Assembly (NCBI RefSeq): GCF_900590885.1
Contig: NZ_UUON01000007.1
Location: forward strand, 25,268 to 89,267
DNA from: Pseudomonas viridiflava
GTDB taxonomy: Bacteria > Pseudomonadota > Gammaproteobacteria > Pseudomonadales > Pseudomonadaceae
DNA length: 64,000 nt
Direction of reading: 5' to 3'
The notes under the pieces were generated by a model that was given only the letters and a program-made list of their open reading frames with translations, ran no database searches and had not been told where the DNA came from. Numbering within the stretch: position 1 is the stretch's first letter; each line of letters opens with the position of its first letter. Shown here in pieces: positions 1 to 8,960 of the stretch. Made by a program: the position numbers and the translations under genes.

Positions 1-393
1 GCCGACTTTGCCCTGGCCCACCCGCTGTGGTTTCTCAAGGCCACGCCGGTGACCGCGCCGCTGGTGGACGCGTATCCGGCTGTTTCGGCGTGGCTGGGCC
101 GCGTGCTCGGTTTCGGCCACGGCACGGCCAGCCAGATGACCGCAGAGCAGGCGTTGGAGATCGCACGCAATGCCACGCCGGCAGCGCTGCCGGACGAAGT
201 GTTCGAGGATTTGAATGGCTTCCACGCCGGCCAGCAGGTGACCATCAGCGCCATCGATTACGGCGTCGACCCGGTCGCCGGCGAGTTGCTGTTCGCCGGC
301 CGCGAGGAGCTGATCCTGCGCCGTAGCGACGAACGCGCCGGCAGCGTGCATGTGCATTTCCCTCGCATGGGTTTTCGCATTCAGGCGCAATAA
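1..393 (+). CDS. Glutathione S-transferase family protein, 3' part
   Basis: The reading frame is open from the first base of the window and stops with TAA at 391-393, so only about the last 130 residues are present. The visible part has the helical look of a GST C-terminal domain (HPLWFLKATP, then AYPAVSAWLGRVLGFGHGT), followed by an extension of about 75 residues rich in acidic and beta-prone stretches. GSTs use glutathione in conjugation or isomerisation in the cytoplasm. The thiol-binding N-terminal domain lies outside the window, so family membership rests on the C-terminal half only and the substrate cannot be given. The following gene is in the same direction after a 109-bp gap that carries a possible iron-regulated promoter, so the two are probably separate transcription units. 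Confidence 0.6.
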   Translation, partial: ADFALAHPLWFLKATPVTAPLVDAYPAVSAWLGRVLGFGHGTASQMTAEQALEIARNATPAALPDEVFEDLNGFHAGQQVTISAIDYGVDPVAGELLFAGREELILRRSDERAGSVHVHFPRMGFRIQAQ

Positions 394-454
394 GTAAAAA
401 TATTTGCAAACAAAGGTGAGGTAAATCCCCCGCCCATCCGTGTAGTGCTTGAAA

Positions 455-473
455 CTGCGATCTATTCGCATTA
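455..473 (+). promoter_or_regulatory. Possible Fur box upstream of the receptor gene
   Basis: The stretch CTGCGATCTATTCGCATTA contains the inverted repeat TGCGA-N5-TCGCA and matches the Pseudomonas Fur-box pattern GAGAATCATTCTCATT at about 11 of 16 positions. It lies about 30 bp before the ATG at 503, where an operator is expected. Its presence also argues against an earlier TTG start at 449, because that start would put the operator inside the coding region. The match is imperfect. Confidence 0.35.
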
Positions 474-502
474 ACAGCGTTTTCTACACGGGTTCTCACA
501 GC

Positions 503-2920
503 ATGAAATCGATGGCGGGCGGTTTGGTTAAACAGTGGCTGGGAGCCTCGGTATTGGCGGTGTCGGGGCTGGCATTGCTGCCCATGGCCGTGGCCCAGGC
601 GCAAGAGCAGCAAAGCGCCCAGTTCACCTTTACCCTGGCAGCCAAACCGCTGCCCCAGGCGCTGAGCGATTTCAGCCGGGTTACCGGCATCAGCGTGATC
701 TATACCGATGAAGCGCCCTACGGCCTGAATGCCCCGGCAGTCAGCGGGCAAATGAGCGCGACCCAGGCCCTGCAACGCCTGCTGGGCAACTCCGGGTTCA
801 CCTTCCGCCAGATCGATGCCCGCACCCTGGCCCTGGAACCGGTGCCTACCGACGGCGCAGTCAACCTTGGCGCCACCACCATCAGCGGCGTTGGCCAGGC
901 TCAGGACAGCACCAGCTACCAGCCGCCGCCCACCAGTTCGGTGATGCGCTCCCACGGGCTGCTGCTGGAAACCCCGCAAACCGTCAACGTGGTGCCCGCC
1001 CAGGTGCTGCGCGACCAGACCCCACGCAACCTGGATGACGCCCTCGGCAACATCAGCGGCATCACCCAGGCCAACACCCTCGCCAGCACCCAGGACGCGG
1101 TGATGCTGCGTGGCTTCGGCGACAACCGCAACGGCTCGATCATGCGCGACGGCATGCCGGTGGTGCAGGGCCGTGCGCTTAACTCAACGGCCGAGCGGGT
1201 TGAAGTGCTCAAGGGCCCGGCATCCTTGCTGTATGGCATCCAGGACCCGGGCGGCGTGGTCAATATCGTCAGCAAAAAGCCTGAGCTGGTGCAATCCACC
1301 GCCCTGACCGTACGCGGCTCCACCTTCGGCGACGGCAAGAACGGCAGCGGCGGCAACCTCGACACCACCGGGCCTATTGGTGATTCCGGCCTGGCTTATC
1401 GCCTGATCGTCGATCACGAAGACGAAGACTACTGGCGCAATTTCGGCACCCACCGTGAGTCGTTGGTGGCGCCGTCCCTGGCCTGGTATGGCGACAGCAC
1501 CAAGCTGTTGCTCGCGTATGAACACCGCGAATTTCTTTCGCCGTTCGACCGAGGCACCGCCATCGACAAGTCCAACCACCCGCTGGATATCCCGTCTACC
1601 CGACGTCTGGACGAGCCGTTCAACAACATGGAAGGCCGCTCCGACCTGTACCGCTTTGAAGCCGACCACGATTTGAACGACGACTGGAAAGCCCATTTCG
1701 GCTACAGCTGGAACCGTGAAACCTATGACGCCAGCCAGGTGCGCGTCAGCGCCGTGGCCACCAACGGCAACCTGACCCGCCGGATGGACGGTACCAAAGG
1801 CGCGATCACCACCGACCGTTTCACCACGGCGAGCCTGGAAGGCAAGGTCAATCTGTTCGGCCTGCAGAACGATCTGGTGTTTGGCATGGACGACGAGTAC
1901 CGCAAGATCTACCGCGCCGACCTGATCCGCCAGAATTCGCGCGGCACGTTCAATTACAACAACCCGGTCTACGGCAATGAAGTCGCGGGCACCACCGTCA
2001 GCGCCGCCGACAGCGCCCAGACCGACCTGCTGCGCAGCGACTCGCTGTTCTTTCAGGACGCCATTCACCTGACCGACCAGTGGATTTTCGTCGCCGGCGC
2101 GCGCTACCAGATGTACGACCAATACGCCGGCAAGGGCGTGCCGTTCAAGGCCAACACCAACGGCAATGGCCAGGCCTGGGTGCCGCGTGCCGGCCTGGTG
2201 TACCGCTACACCGACGAGCTGTCGTTCTACGGCAGCTACACCGAGTCGTTCAAACCCAACTCCACCATCGCCGCGCTGGCCGATGGCAGCACGCTGACCG
2301 GCGACCTCACGCCGGAGAAGGCCAAGTCCTGGGAACTGGGCGCCAAGCTGGATATTCCTGGGCGCATTACCGCGAGTGCGGCGCTGTTCAATATCGACAA
2401 GCGCAATGTGCTGGTGTCCTCGGAAGTGGCGGGGAGCACCATCTACAGCCTGGCTGGCCAGGTTCGCTCCCGTGGTCTGGAACTGGACGCCACCGGCCAG
2501 TTGACCGACCAGTGGAGCCTGATCGGCAGCTACGCCTATACCGACGCCGAAGATGTCAAAGACAAAGACCCGACGCTGGAGGGCAACCGCCTGCAAAACG
2601 TGGCCAAACACACCGGCTCGCTGTCGGTGGCCTACGACTTCGGCAGCATTTTCGGCGGCGACCAACTGCGTGTGGGCACCGGTGCGCGGTACGTCGGCGA
2701 GCGCGCTGGCGACGCCGCCAATGACTTCGACCTGCCGGGCTACACCGTGGCCGACGCGTTCGCCACTTACGACACCAAGATCGACGGGCAGAAGGTCAAG
2801 TTCCAGGTCAATGTGAAGAACATGTTCGACCGCACCTACTACACCTCCGCAGCCAGCCGGTTGTTTGTGTCCATCGGCGATGCACGGCAGGTGTCGGTGT
2901 CGAGCACGTTGGAGTTCTGA
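503..2920 (+). CDS. TonB-dependent siderophore receptor with N-terminal signalling (STN) domain
   Basis: This outer-membrane receptor of 805 residues takes up a ferric siderophore using TonB/ExbBD energy. A signal peptide covers about residues 1-34 (ending AVAQAQ). A Secretin/TonB short N-terminal domain follows at about 40-100 (FTLAAKPLPQALSDFSRV). The plug lies at about 145-270 (ETPQTVNVVPAQVLRDQTP, then the GPASLLYG motif), and the 22-strand barrel runs to a terminal Phe (SSTLEF). The order fits the FpvA/FhuE/FoxA-type siderophore receptors. The STN domain implies that it signals to a FecR-type anti-sigma factor, but no such gene adjoins it here. ATG 503 was chosen over TTG 449 because the signal peptide begins there. 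The stop overlaps the start of the next gene (TGATG), so the two are translationally coupled. The siderophore cannot be named from sequence. Confidence 0.9.
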   Translation: MKSMAGGLVKQWLGASVLAVSGLALLPMAVAQAQEQQSAQFTFTLAAKPLPQALSDFSRVTGISVIYTDEAPYGLNAPAVSGQMSATQALQRLLGNSGFTFRQIDARTLALEPVPTDGAVNLGATTISGVGQAQDSTSYQPPPTSSVMRSHGLLLETPQTVNVVPAQVLRDQTPRNLDDALGNISGITQANTLASTQDAVMLRGFGDNRNGSIMRDGMPVVQGRALNSTAERVEVLKGPASLLYGIQDPGGVVNIVSKKPELVQSTALTVRGSTFGDGKNGSGGNLDTTGPIGDSGLAYRLIVDHEDEDYWRNFGTHRESLVAPSLAWYGDSTKLLLAYEHREFLSPFDRGTAIDKSNHPLDIPSTRRLDEPFNNMEGRSDLYRFEADHDLNDDWKAHFGYSWNRETYDASQVRVSAVATNGNLTRRMDGTKGAITTDRFTTASLEGKVNLFGLQNDLVFGMDDEYRKIYRADLIRQNSRGTFNYNNPVYGNEVAGTTVSAADSAQTDLLRSDSLFFQDAIHLTDQWIFVAGARYQMYDQYAGKGVPFKANTNGNGQAWVPRAGLVYRYTDELSFYGSYTESFKPNSTIAALADGSTLTGDLTPEKAKSWELGAKLDIPGRITASAALFNIDKRNVLVSSEVAGSTIYSLAGQVRSRGLELDATGQLTDQWSLIGSYAYTDAEDVKDKDPTLEGNRLQNVAKHTGSLSVAYDFGSIFGGDQLRVGTGARYVGERAGDAANDFDLPGYTVADAFATYDTKIDGQKVKFQVNVKNMFDRTYYTSAASRLFVSIGDARQVSVSSTLEF

Positions 2921-3960
2921 TGAAAAAACTCGCAGCCGTTCTGGCCCTGCTGGTTAGCGCCTCGGCGTTGGCCGAGCCGCCGATGTATCACCGCGAGCAC
3001 CGGGTAACCCTGCCCGGTTCCGGGCACAGCTGGGGCTTCGTCGGCCTCGACCCGACACGGCCCTACCTGTTTGTGGCTCGACGTGAAAACGGCCTCACGG
3101 TATTCGACGTGCAGCACCAGCGTGCGGTCCAGACCGTGGCGCAGTCCGAAGGCGCCAACGGCATGGTGTTCGTACCCGAACTGGATCGGGTATTCGTACT
3201 CAACACCGACGGCAGCCTGGGGGTCGTGCAGTTATCCACACTCAAGCCGCTCAAGCGCATCGTGGTGGCGCAGAGCAACCTCAACAGCGCGGTGTATGAG
3301 CCCGCCACCGGCAAGGTGATTATCGTCAGCGGACGGCGCGCGGACCGCTCGACGCTGTTCGAGTTTGACCCCAAACAGGAGCGCGTTACCGGCACGCATG
3401 AACTGGCGGTGAAGAAAATCGACCCGCTGCTGCTCAAGGGGGATGGCAGTTTCTTCCTGCCGATGCGCGATGAAGGCAAGGTCGCGCGGTATTCGGCCAG
3501 CACCTTCGCCGTGCTCGATACCTGGCAATTCGCCGATTGCCCCAAACCCAGCGCGCTGGCCCAGGATGTTGAGCGTCAGCGCCTGTTCGTGGCCTGCCGA
3601 GGCGATGCGCCGCAACTGATTGTGGCGGACCGCGAGACCGGCGAAGTGAAGGCGCGCTTGCCGATCGGGCGCGACGTCAACGCCGTGGCCTATGACGCCA
3701 GGCTGCGGCGTGTGCTGGTGCCCAGCGGTGTGGACGCGAACCTGCTGGTGATCGATCAGCAGGATGCCGATCATTACGCCTTGGCGACGACGGTCAGCAC
3801 GTTGCCGATGGCCTACAACATGGCGTTCGACGCGCCACGCCAACAGGTTTACCTGCCGGCCATGGACTTCGTGCAGCCCGCTCCGAGCCCGGCGGAGCCG
3901 AAACCGGACCCACAGTTTCAGCCGGGCACATTCTCCATCACCACCCTGACACTTGATTGA
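2920..3960 (+). CDS. Periplasmic YncE-like beta-propeller protein
   Basis: The protein has 346 residues. A clear Sec signal peptide covers residues 1-18 (cut after SASALA). The rest is a series of WD/YVTN-like repeats, for example RPYLFVARRENGLTVFDV, DRVFVLNTDGSLGVV, GKVIIVSGRR, QRLFVACRGDAPQLIVADR and RRVLVPSGVDANLLVID. This is the pattern of seven-bladed YncE/lactonase-type propellers, usually of unknown substrate. Its ATG overlaps the receptor stop by one base, so both proteins are very likely made together and it probably serves the same uptake or signalling process in the periplasm. E. coli yncE is itself iron-responsive, which fits. An enzymatic lactonase role is possible, but I see no catalytic signature. 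Confidence 0.75.
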   Translation: MKKLAAVLALLVSASALAEPPMYHREHRVTLPGSGHSWGFVGLDPTRPYLFVARRENGLTVFDVQHQRAVQTVAQSEGANGMVFVPELDRVFVLNTDGSLGVVQLSTLKPLKRIVVAQSNLNSAVYEPATGKVIIVSGRRADRSTLFEFDPKQERVTGTHELAVKKIDPLLLKGDGSFFLPMRDEGKVARYSASTFAVLDTWQFADCPKPSALAQDVERQRLFVACRGDAPQLIVADRETGEVKARLPIGRDVNAVAYDARLRRVLVPSGVDANLLVIDQQDADHYALATTVSTLPMAYNMAFDAPRQQVYLPAMDFVQPAPSPAEPKPDPQFQPGTFSITTLTLD

Positions 3961-4014
3961 GCGCGGTTAATTACCCAAGCTGCGTACTCTTTCAGCGTCA
4001 GGAATGTCAGATTT

Positions 4015-5472
4015 ATGCGGTTGGGACATAGGACAAAGGCCGGCGCACTCCTGCTGGGGTTGACGATGCTGCTGGGCGGTTGCGCTACGGCCTCGAGGAC
4101 GTCCAGCGGGCAAAACCTGGATCAGGTACTGGCCGACCCGGCGTTGAACGGCGCCACCGTCTCCCTGATGGTGCGCGACGCCCGCAGCGGCAGCACGCTG
4201 TATCAACATAACCCGCGCACCCGCCTGATTCCGGCCTCCAACCTCAAGCTGCTGACCACCGCCGCAGCGATGGATGTGCTGGGGCCGCAGTACCGGTTTT
4301 CCACGCAGCTGTTGAGCACGGGCACCCGCCAGGGCGAGCGCCTCAGCGGCAACCTGTACCTGCGCGGCCTGGGCGACCCGACCACGCAGTTCGCCGACTA
4401 CCAGGCACTCGCCGCCCAACTGGCCAGCCAGGGCGTACGCCAGGTGCAGGGCGATCTGGTGTTCGACGACAGCTGGTTCGACGCCGAGCGGCTGGGCGTG
4501 GACTGGGCCCAGGACGACGAAAGCACCTACTACGGCGCGCAGATTTCGGCACTCACCGTGTCACCGAATACCGATTTTGATGCCGGCACTTTACTGGTTA
4601 CCGCCAAGGCGCCCGCCGCAGTCGGTCAGCCGGTGACGGTGGTGGTGAGCCCGCCCACCGACTATGTGCAACTGAGCAACCGCGCCGTCAGCGGCACCGG
4701 CAACAGCTATGGCATCACCCGCCAGCACGGCACCAACCTGCTGCAACTCAGCGGCGCGCTGGCCCCCGGCAAGCAGAGCCGGCAATGGGTGAGTGTGTGG
4801 GAGCCGACGCAACTGGTGGCCAATCTTTTCGAACAGGCGCTGGCGCAGCAGGGCATCCAGGTGCTGGGGCGGCGCGTGATCGGCGGGGCAACCCCCGCGA
4901 CGGCCACGGTGGTGGCCGAGCATCAATCGGCGCCGTTGCAGGACTTGATCACGCCGTTGCTCAAGCTCTCGAACAACAACATGTCCGAAGCCTTGCTCAA
5001 GGCCATGGGCCGCAAGACCGCGAATGCCGGTACGGCGGCGGCAGGTGTGGCGGCGGTAGCGGGGTTTATGCAGCGCCAGGGCCTGGACCCGGCGACGTTG
5101 AGCCAGGTGGACGGTTCGGGGTTGTCGCGGCGCAATCTGGTGTCGTCGCAGAACCTCACCGACCTGCTGCTGGCGGCCGCCAAGCAACCCTGGTTCGACG
5201 CTTGGTATAACGCCTTGCCAATTGCCGGGAATGCCGACCGCATGACCGGCGGCAGCCTGCGTTACCGTCTGCGCGGCACGGCGGCGCAAAACAACCTGCA
5301 CGCCAAGACCGGCTCCATGGCCGGCGTGTCGTCATTGAGCGGCTACATCACCGACGCCAAGGCTCGGCGCCTGGTGTTCTCGATGGTCAGTAATAACTAC
5401 CTCAGCGACGCCGCGCCCATCCGCGCCTTGGAAAACCGCGTGGCGCTGGCTTTGAGCCAGTGGCGCGACTAG
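4015..5472 (+). CDS. dacB: D-alanyl-D-alanine carboxypeptidase/endopeptidase (PBP4 type)
   Basis: This low-molecular-weight penicillin-binding protein of class C trims or cleaves peptide cross-links in periplasmic peptidoglycan. All three active-site motifs are present: SxxK as S75-N-L-K78 (PASNLKLLT), SxN within LSNNNMSEAL, and KTG in HAKTGSMAGV. The insertion between the first two motifs and the length of 485 residues are as in DacB. The N-terminus has a hydrophobic stretch ending in LGGC (Cys23), so it is probably a lipoprotein, unlike the soluble E. coli enzyme. It is a stand-alone gene. The neighbour downstream is convergent and separated by only one base. Confidence 0.93.
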   Translation: MRLGHRTKAGALLLGLTMLLGGCATASRTSSGQNLDQVLADPALNGATVSLMVRDARSGSTLYQHNPRTRLIPASNLKLLTTAAAMDVLGPQYRFSTQLLSTGTRQGERLSGNLYLRGLGDPTTQFADYQALAAQLASQGVRQVQGDLVFDDSWFDAERLGVDWAQDDESTYYGAQISALTVSPNTDFDAGTLLVTAKAPAAVGQPVTVVVSPPTDYVQLSNRAVSGTGNSYGITRQHGTNLLQLSGALAPGKQSRQWVSVWEPTQLVANLFEQALAQQGIQVLGRRVIGGATPATATVVAEHQSAPLQDLITPLLKLSNNNMSEALLKAMGRKTANAGTAAAGVAAVAGFMQRQGLDPATLSQVDGSGLSRRNLVSSQNLTDLLLAAAKQPWFDAWYNALPIAGNADRMTGGSLRYRLRGTAAQNNLHAKTGSMAGVSSLSGYITDAKARRLVFSMVSNNYLSDAAPIRALENRVALALSQWRD

Positions 5473-5473
5473 C

Positions 5474-6253
5474 TCAGGGCTGATAGCCCATGCGCCAGCT
5501 CACGGCCCGGGTCGCGGCCAGCAAACGCTGGGCCGCCGGGCCATCTTCATCGGCGTGGAACAGTGAGGTGGGGCCGACCACGGTCATCACCGCCGCCACT
5601 TGCCCGACCGCGTTGAATACCGGCGCCGACAACGCATCCACCCCTGGCATCAGCAGGCCATGCACAAAGTGCAGGCCGCGCTGGCGGATCTGTTCGCAGG
5701 CGCTGGCGTAGGCATCATCGTCGGCCAAGGCGTGGGCGGTGCCGGCCTGGACCTCACGTTCGCGCAACTCGATGGTTTCCCGCGACGGCAGGAACGCGCT
5801 GAACACCAACCCGGTGGATGAACTGAGCAATGGCAGTACCGAGCCCAGTTGCGTGACCACGGTGACCGCGCGCACCGCCGGCTCGATCTGCACCACCGTC
5901 GCGCCCTGGTTGCCCCACACCGCCAAAAAGCAGGTTTCATTCAATTCGTCGCGCAGTTCCGCCAGGGGCAGGGCGCCGACTTTCAGCACGTCCATGCTGC
6001 CCAGCGCGGCCAGGCCCACGCGCAATGCCTCGCGACCCAGGCCGTAATGGTTGGTGGCGGTGTTCTGTTCGGCAAACCCCGAGGCGATCAGCGCCTGCAA
6101 GTAGCGATGCACCTTGCTCGCCGGCATTTGCACATGCTCGGCCAGGCGCGACAGCGAGGTGGCCGGCGACAGTTCGGCCAGGGCCTTGAGGATATCGGTG
6201 CCCACTTCGGCCGAGCGGACTTTCTGTTTACCGGTGTCGCGGGGCTTTTCCAT
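5474..6253 (-). CDS. hmgR: IclR-family repressor of homogentisate catabolism
   Basis: The protein has 259 residues. An N-terminal winged helix lies at about 18-75 (TSLSRLAEHVQMPASKVHRY), followed by an IclR ligand domain with SSSTGLVFSAF and GVDALSAPVF. It is divergent from hmgA, and in Pseudomonas the regulator in this position is HmgR, which represses hmgABC until homogentisate binds. The start MEKPRDTGKQKVRSAEVG agrees with the usual HmgR N-terminus. An upstream TTG at 6316 would add 21 unrelated residues and would cover the operator-like repeats at 6318-6342. The Shine-Dalgarno signal before the ATG is weak. The gene ends one base from dacB in convergent orientation. Confidence 0.88.
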   Translation of the reverse strand: MEKPRDTGKQKVRSAEVGTDILKALAELSPATSLSRLAEHVQMPASKVHRYLQALIASGFAEQNTATNHYGLGREALRVGLAALGSMDVLKVGALPLAELRDELNETCFLAVWGNQGATVVQIEPAVRAVTVVTQLGSVLPLLSSSTGLVFSAFLPSRETIELREREVQAGTAHALADDDAYASACEQIRQRGLHFVHGLLMPGVDALSAPVFNAVGQVAAVMTVVGPTSLFHADEDGPAAQRLLAATRAVSWRMGYQP

Positions 6254-6317
6254 GGAGGGGCGAGAATCCGAAAGATGAATGGGCGTCTTTATAGCTTGAC
6301 GGTCGACAGTGATCAAA

Positions 6318-6342
6318 TTACGTTGTGCGTAACTGGATTACG
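6318..6342. promoter_or_regulatory. Candidate HmgR operator between hmgR and hmgA
   Basis: Three alternating half-sites TTACG (6318-6322), CGTAA (6328-6332) and TTACG (6338-6342) are spaced exactly 10 bp apart, so two overlapping inverted repeats TTACG-N5-CGTAA and CGTAA-N5-TTACG share the middle half-site. The position, 31 bp before the hmgA start and upstream of hmgR, suits an operator that controls both genes. The assignment to HmgR is an inference from position and symmetry. Confidence 0.45.
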
Positions 6343-6373
6343 ATAAAAACAACTTCCTTACAGAGGATGATCC

Positions 6374-7657
6374 ATGAACCTCGACTACCTGTCGGGCTTC
6401 GGCAATGAATTTGCCAGCGAAGCCTTGCATGGCGCGCTGCCCATCGGCCAGAACGCCCCGCAAAAAGCCCCCTACGGCCTTTACACCGAACTGTTCTCCG
6501 GCACGGCCTTCACCATGGCGCGCAGCGAAGCCCGCCGCACCTGGCTCTACCGCATTCAGCCGTCGGCCAACCACCCTGCATTCGTCAAGCTGGAACGGCA
6601 ATTGGCCGGTGGACCGCTGGGCGCGGTGACGCCAAATCGCCTGCGCTGGAACCCGTTGGCTATTCCCGGCGAGCCGACGGATTTTATCGACGGGCTTGTA
6701 GGCATGGTCGCCAACTCCGGCTCGGAAAAACCCTCGGGCATCAGCATCCACACCTACCGCGCCAACCGCTCCATGGAGCGCGTATTCTTCAACGCCGACG
6801 GCGAATTGTTGATCGTCCCCGAGCAGGGCCGCTTGCGCATCGCCACCGAATTGGGCGTGCTGGAGGTTGAGCCGCTGGAAATCGCGGTGCTGCCGCGCGG
6901 CCTTAAATTCCGCGTCGAACTGCTGGATGCGCAAGCGCGCGGTTACGTCGCGGAAAACCACGGCGCCCCGCTGCGCCTGCCGGACCTGGGGCCTATCGGC
7001 AGCAACGGCCTGGCCAACCCGCGGGATTTCCTCACCCCGGTGGCCCACTACGAAGACCTGAAACAGCCGACAACCCTGGTGCAGAAATTCCTCGGCGAAC
7101 TCTGGGCCTGCGAGCTGGACCACTCGCCGCTGAACGTGGTGGCCTGGCACGGCAACAACGTGCCGTACAAATACGACCTGCGCCGCTTCAACACCATCGG
7201 CACGGTGAGTTTCGATCACCCGGACCCGTCGATCTTCACCGTCTTGACCTCGCCCACCAGCGTGCACGGCCTGGCCAACCTCGACTTCGTGATCTTCCCG
7301 CCGCGCTGGATGGTGGCCGAGAATACCTTCCGCCCGCCGTGGTTCCACCGCAACCTGATGAACGAATACATGGGCCTGATCCAGGGCGCCTACGACGCCA
7401 AGGCCGAGGGCTTCGTGCCCGGCGGCGCGTCGCTGCACAGCTGCATGAGCGCCCACGGCCCGGACGGCGAAACCTGCACCAAGGCCATCAACACGGAGCT
7501 GGTGCCGCACAAGATCGATAACACCATGGCCTTCATGTTCGAGACCAGCCAAGTGCTGCGCCCCACCCAATTCGCCCTCGACTGCCCGCACCTGCAACCC
7601 TCTTACGACGCGTGCTGGGCCTCGCTGCCCAACACCTTCAACCCGAACCGGAGATAA
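6374..7657 (+). CDS. hmgA: Homogentisate 1,2-dioxygenase
   Basis: HmgA opens the ring of homogentisate with O2 to give maleylacetoacetate, the central step of tyrosine and phenylalanine breakdown. The protein is 427 residues, the normal length. It starts [17 protein letters not shown], the usual family N-terminus, and carries the iron-site motif [10 protein letters not shown] (His325 and Glu331) and the downstream [12 protein letters not shown] with the third iron-ligand histidine. It is the first gene of hmgA-fahA-maiA. The stop is 3 bp before the next ATG and a GAGAT sequence serves as its ribosome site, so the genes are co-transcribed. Loss of this enzyme usually gives brown pyomelanin; here the gene is intact. 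Confidence 0.97.
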   Translation: MNLDYLSGFGNEFASEALHGALPIGQNAPQKAPYGLYTELFSGTAFTMARSEARRTWLYRIQPSANHPAFVKLERQLAGGPLGAVTPNRLRWNPLAIPGEPTDFIDGLVGMVANSGSEKPSGISIHTYRANRSMERVFFNADGELLIVPEQGRLRIATELGVLEVEPLEIAVLPRGLKFRVELLDAQARGYVAENHGAPLRLPDLGPIGSNGLANPRDFLTPVAHYEDLKQPTTLVQKFLGELWACELDHSPLNVVAWHGNNVPYKYDLRRFNTIGTVSFDHPDPSIFTVLTSPTSVHGLANLDFVIFPPRWMVAENTFRPPWFHRNLMNEYMGLIQGAYDAKAEGFVPGGASLHSCMSAHGPDGETCTKAINTELVPHKIDNTMAFMFETSQVLRPTQFALDCPHLQPSYDACWASLPNTFNPNRR

Positions 7658-7660
7658 CCC

Positions 7661-8947
7661 ATGACTCAGCCAACCCTCACCCGCAGCTGGGTCGCCTCCG
7701 CCAACGACCACGCGGATTTCCCCCTGCAAAACCTGCCGCTGGGCGTGTTCAGCATCAACGGCTCGGCGCCGCGCAGTGGCGTGGCGATCGGTGACTGCAT
7801 CCTTGACCTGCACGCCGCCCTGGATGCCTTTGACGGCGAGGCGCGCCGCGCCGTCGACGCCACCGCCGGCGGCCAGTTGAATGCCTTTTTCGAACTGGGC
7901 CGTGGCCCGCGTGTGGCCCTGCGTGAACGCCTGCTGGAACTGCTTGGCGAAGGCAGCCAGCTGCAAGCCCGCGAGGCCGAGGTGCTGCACCGCGCCGCCG
8001 ATTGCCAGATGCACGTGCCGGCGCGGATCAACGATTACACCGACTTCTATGTGGGCATCGAGCATGCGCAAAACGTCGGCAAACTGTTCCGCCCCGACAA
8101 CCCCTTGCTGCCCAACTACAAATACGTACCCATCGGCTATCACGGCCGCGCGTCGACCATCCGCCCCTCCGGTACCGAGGTGCGTCGCCCCAAAGGCCAG
8201 ACCCTGCCGGCCGGCCAGACAGAGCCGAGCTTCGGCCCGTGCGCGCGCCTGGACTACGAGTTGGAACTGGGCATCTGGATCGGCCAGGGCAATGCCATGG
8301 GCGACTCGATTGCGATTGGCGACGCGGCCGAGCATATCGCCGGTTTCTGCCTGCTCAACGACTGGTCAGCGCGGGATATCCAGGCCTGGGAATACCAGCC
8401 GCTGGGGCCGTTCTTGTCGAAGAGTTTTATCACCAGCATTTCCCCTTGGGTGGTCACGGCCGAAGCCCTGGAACCGTTCCGCAAGCCCCAACCGGCACGC
8501 CCTGCAGGCGACCCGCAACCGCTGCCCTACCTGCTGGACAAGCGCGACCAGGCCGCCGGCGCCCTCGATATCGAACTCGAAGTTCTGCTGACCACTGCCG
8601 CCATGCGCGAGCAGAACCTGCCGGCCCACCGCCTGGCGCTGAGCAACAGCCTGCATATGTACTGGACCGTCGCGCAGTTGGTGGCGCATCACAGCGTCAA
8701 CGGCTGCCAGTTGCAGGCCGGCGACCTGTTTGGTTCGGGCACCTTGTCCGGCCCCGAAGCCGGGCAATTCGGCAGCCTGCTGGAGATGACCGAAGGCGGC
8801 AAAAAAGTGCTCGAACTACCATCCGGCGAGGTGCGCCGGTTCCTTGAGGACGGCGACGAAATCATCCTGCGCGCCCGCTGCAAGCGTGAAGGTTTTGCCT
8901 CCATCGGCTTCGGCGAATGCCGTGGCACCGTGACCGCAGCGCGTTAA
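7661..8947 (+). CDS. fahA: Fumarylacetoacetase
   Basis: This enzyme hydrolyses fumarylacetoacetate to fumarate and acetoacetate, the last step of the homogentisate pathway. The 428-residue protein has the FAH N-terminal domain followed by the catalytic fold. Metal- and substrate-site motifs are visible: DYTDFYVGIEHAQNVGKLF, YKYVPIGYHGRASTIRPSG, LDYELELGIWIG and LNDWSARDIQAWEYQPLGPF. The gene is the second of the hmg operon, 3 bp after hmgA and 13 bp before maiA. In Pseudomonas it is also called hmgB. Nothing in it looks damaged. Confidence 0.97.
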   Translation: MTQPTLTRSWVASANDHADFPLQNLPLGVFSINGSAPRSGVAIGDCILDLHAALDAFDGEARRAVDATAGGQLNAFFELGRGPRVALRERLLELLGEGSQLQAREAEVLHRAADCQMHVPARINDYTDFYVGIEHAQNVGKLFRPDNPLLPNYKYVPIGYHGRASTIRPSGTEVRRPKGQTLPAGQTEPSFGPCARLDYELELGIWIGQGNAMGDSIAIGDAAEHIAGFCLLNDWSARDIQAWEYQPLGPFLSKSFITSISPWVVTAEALEPFRKPQPARPAGDPQPLPYLLDKRDQAAGALDIELEVLLTTAAMREQNLPAHRLALSNSLHMYWTVAQLVAHHSVNGCQLQAGDLFGSGTLSGPEAGQFGSLLEMTEGGKKVLELPSGEVRRFLEDGDEIILRARCKREGFASIGFGECRGTVTAAR

Positions 8948-8960
8948 CAGGGGCAGGGTG

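Noticed and set aside
449..502. TTG start of the siderophore receptor 18 codons upstream
   Set aside because: The extra residues precede an already complete signal peptide, and the region overlaps a likely Fur box.
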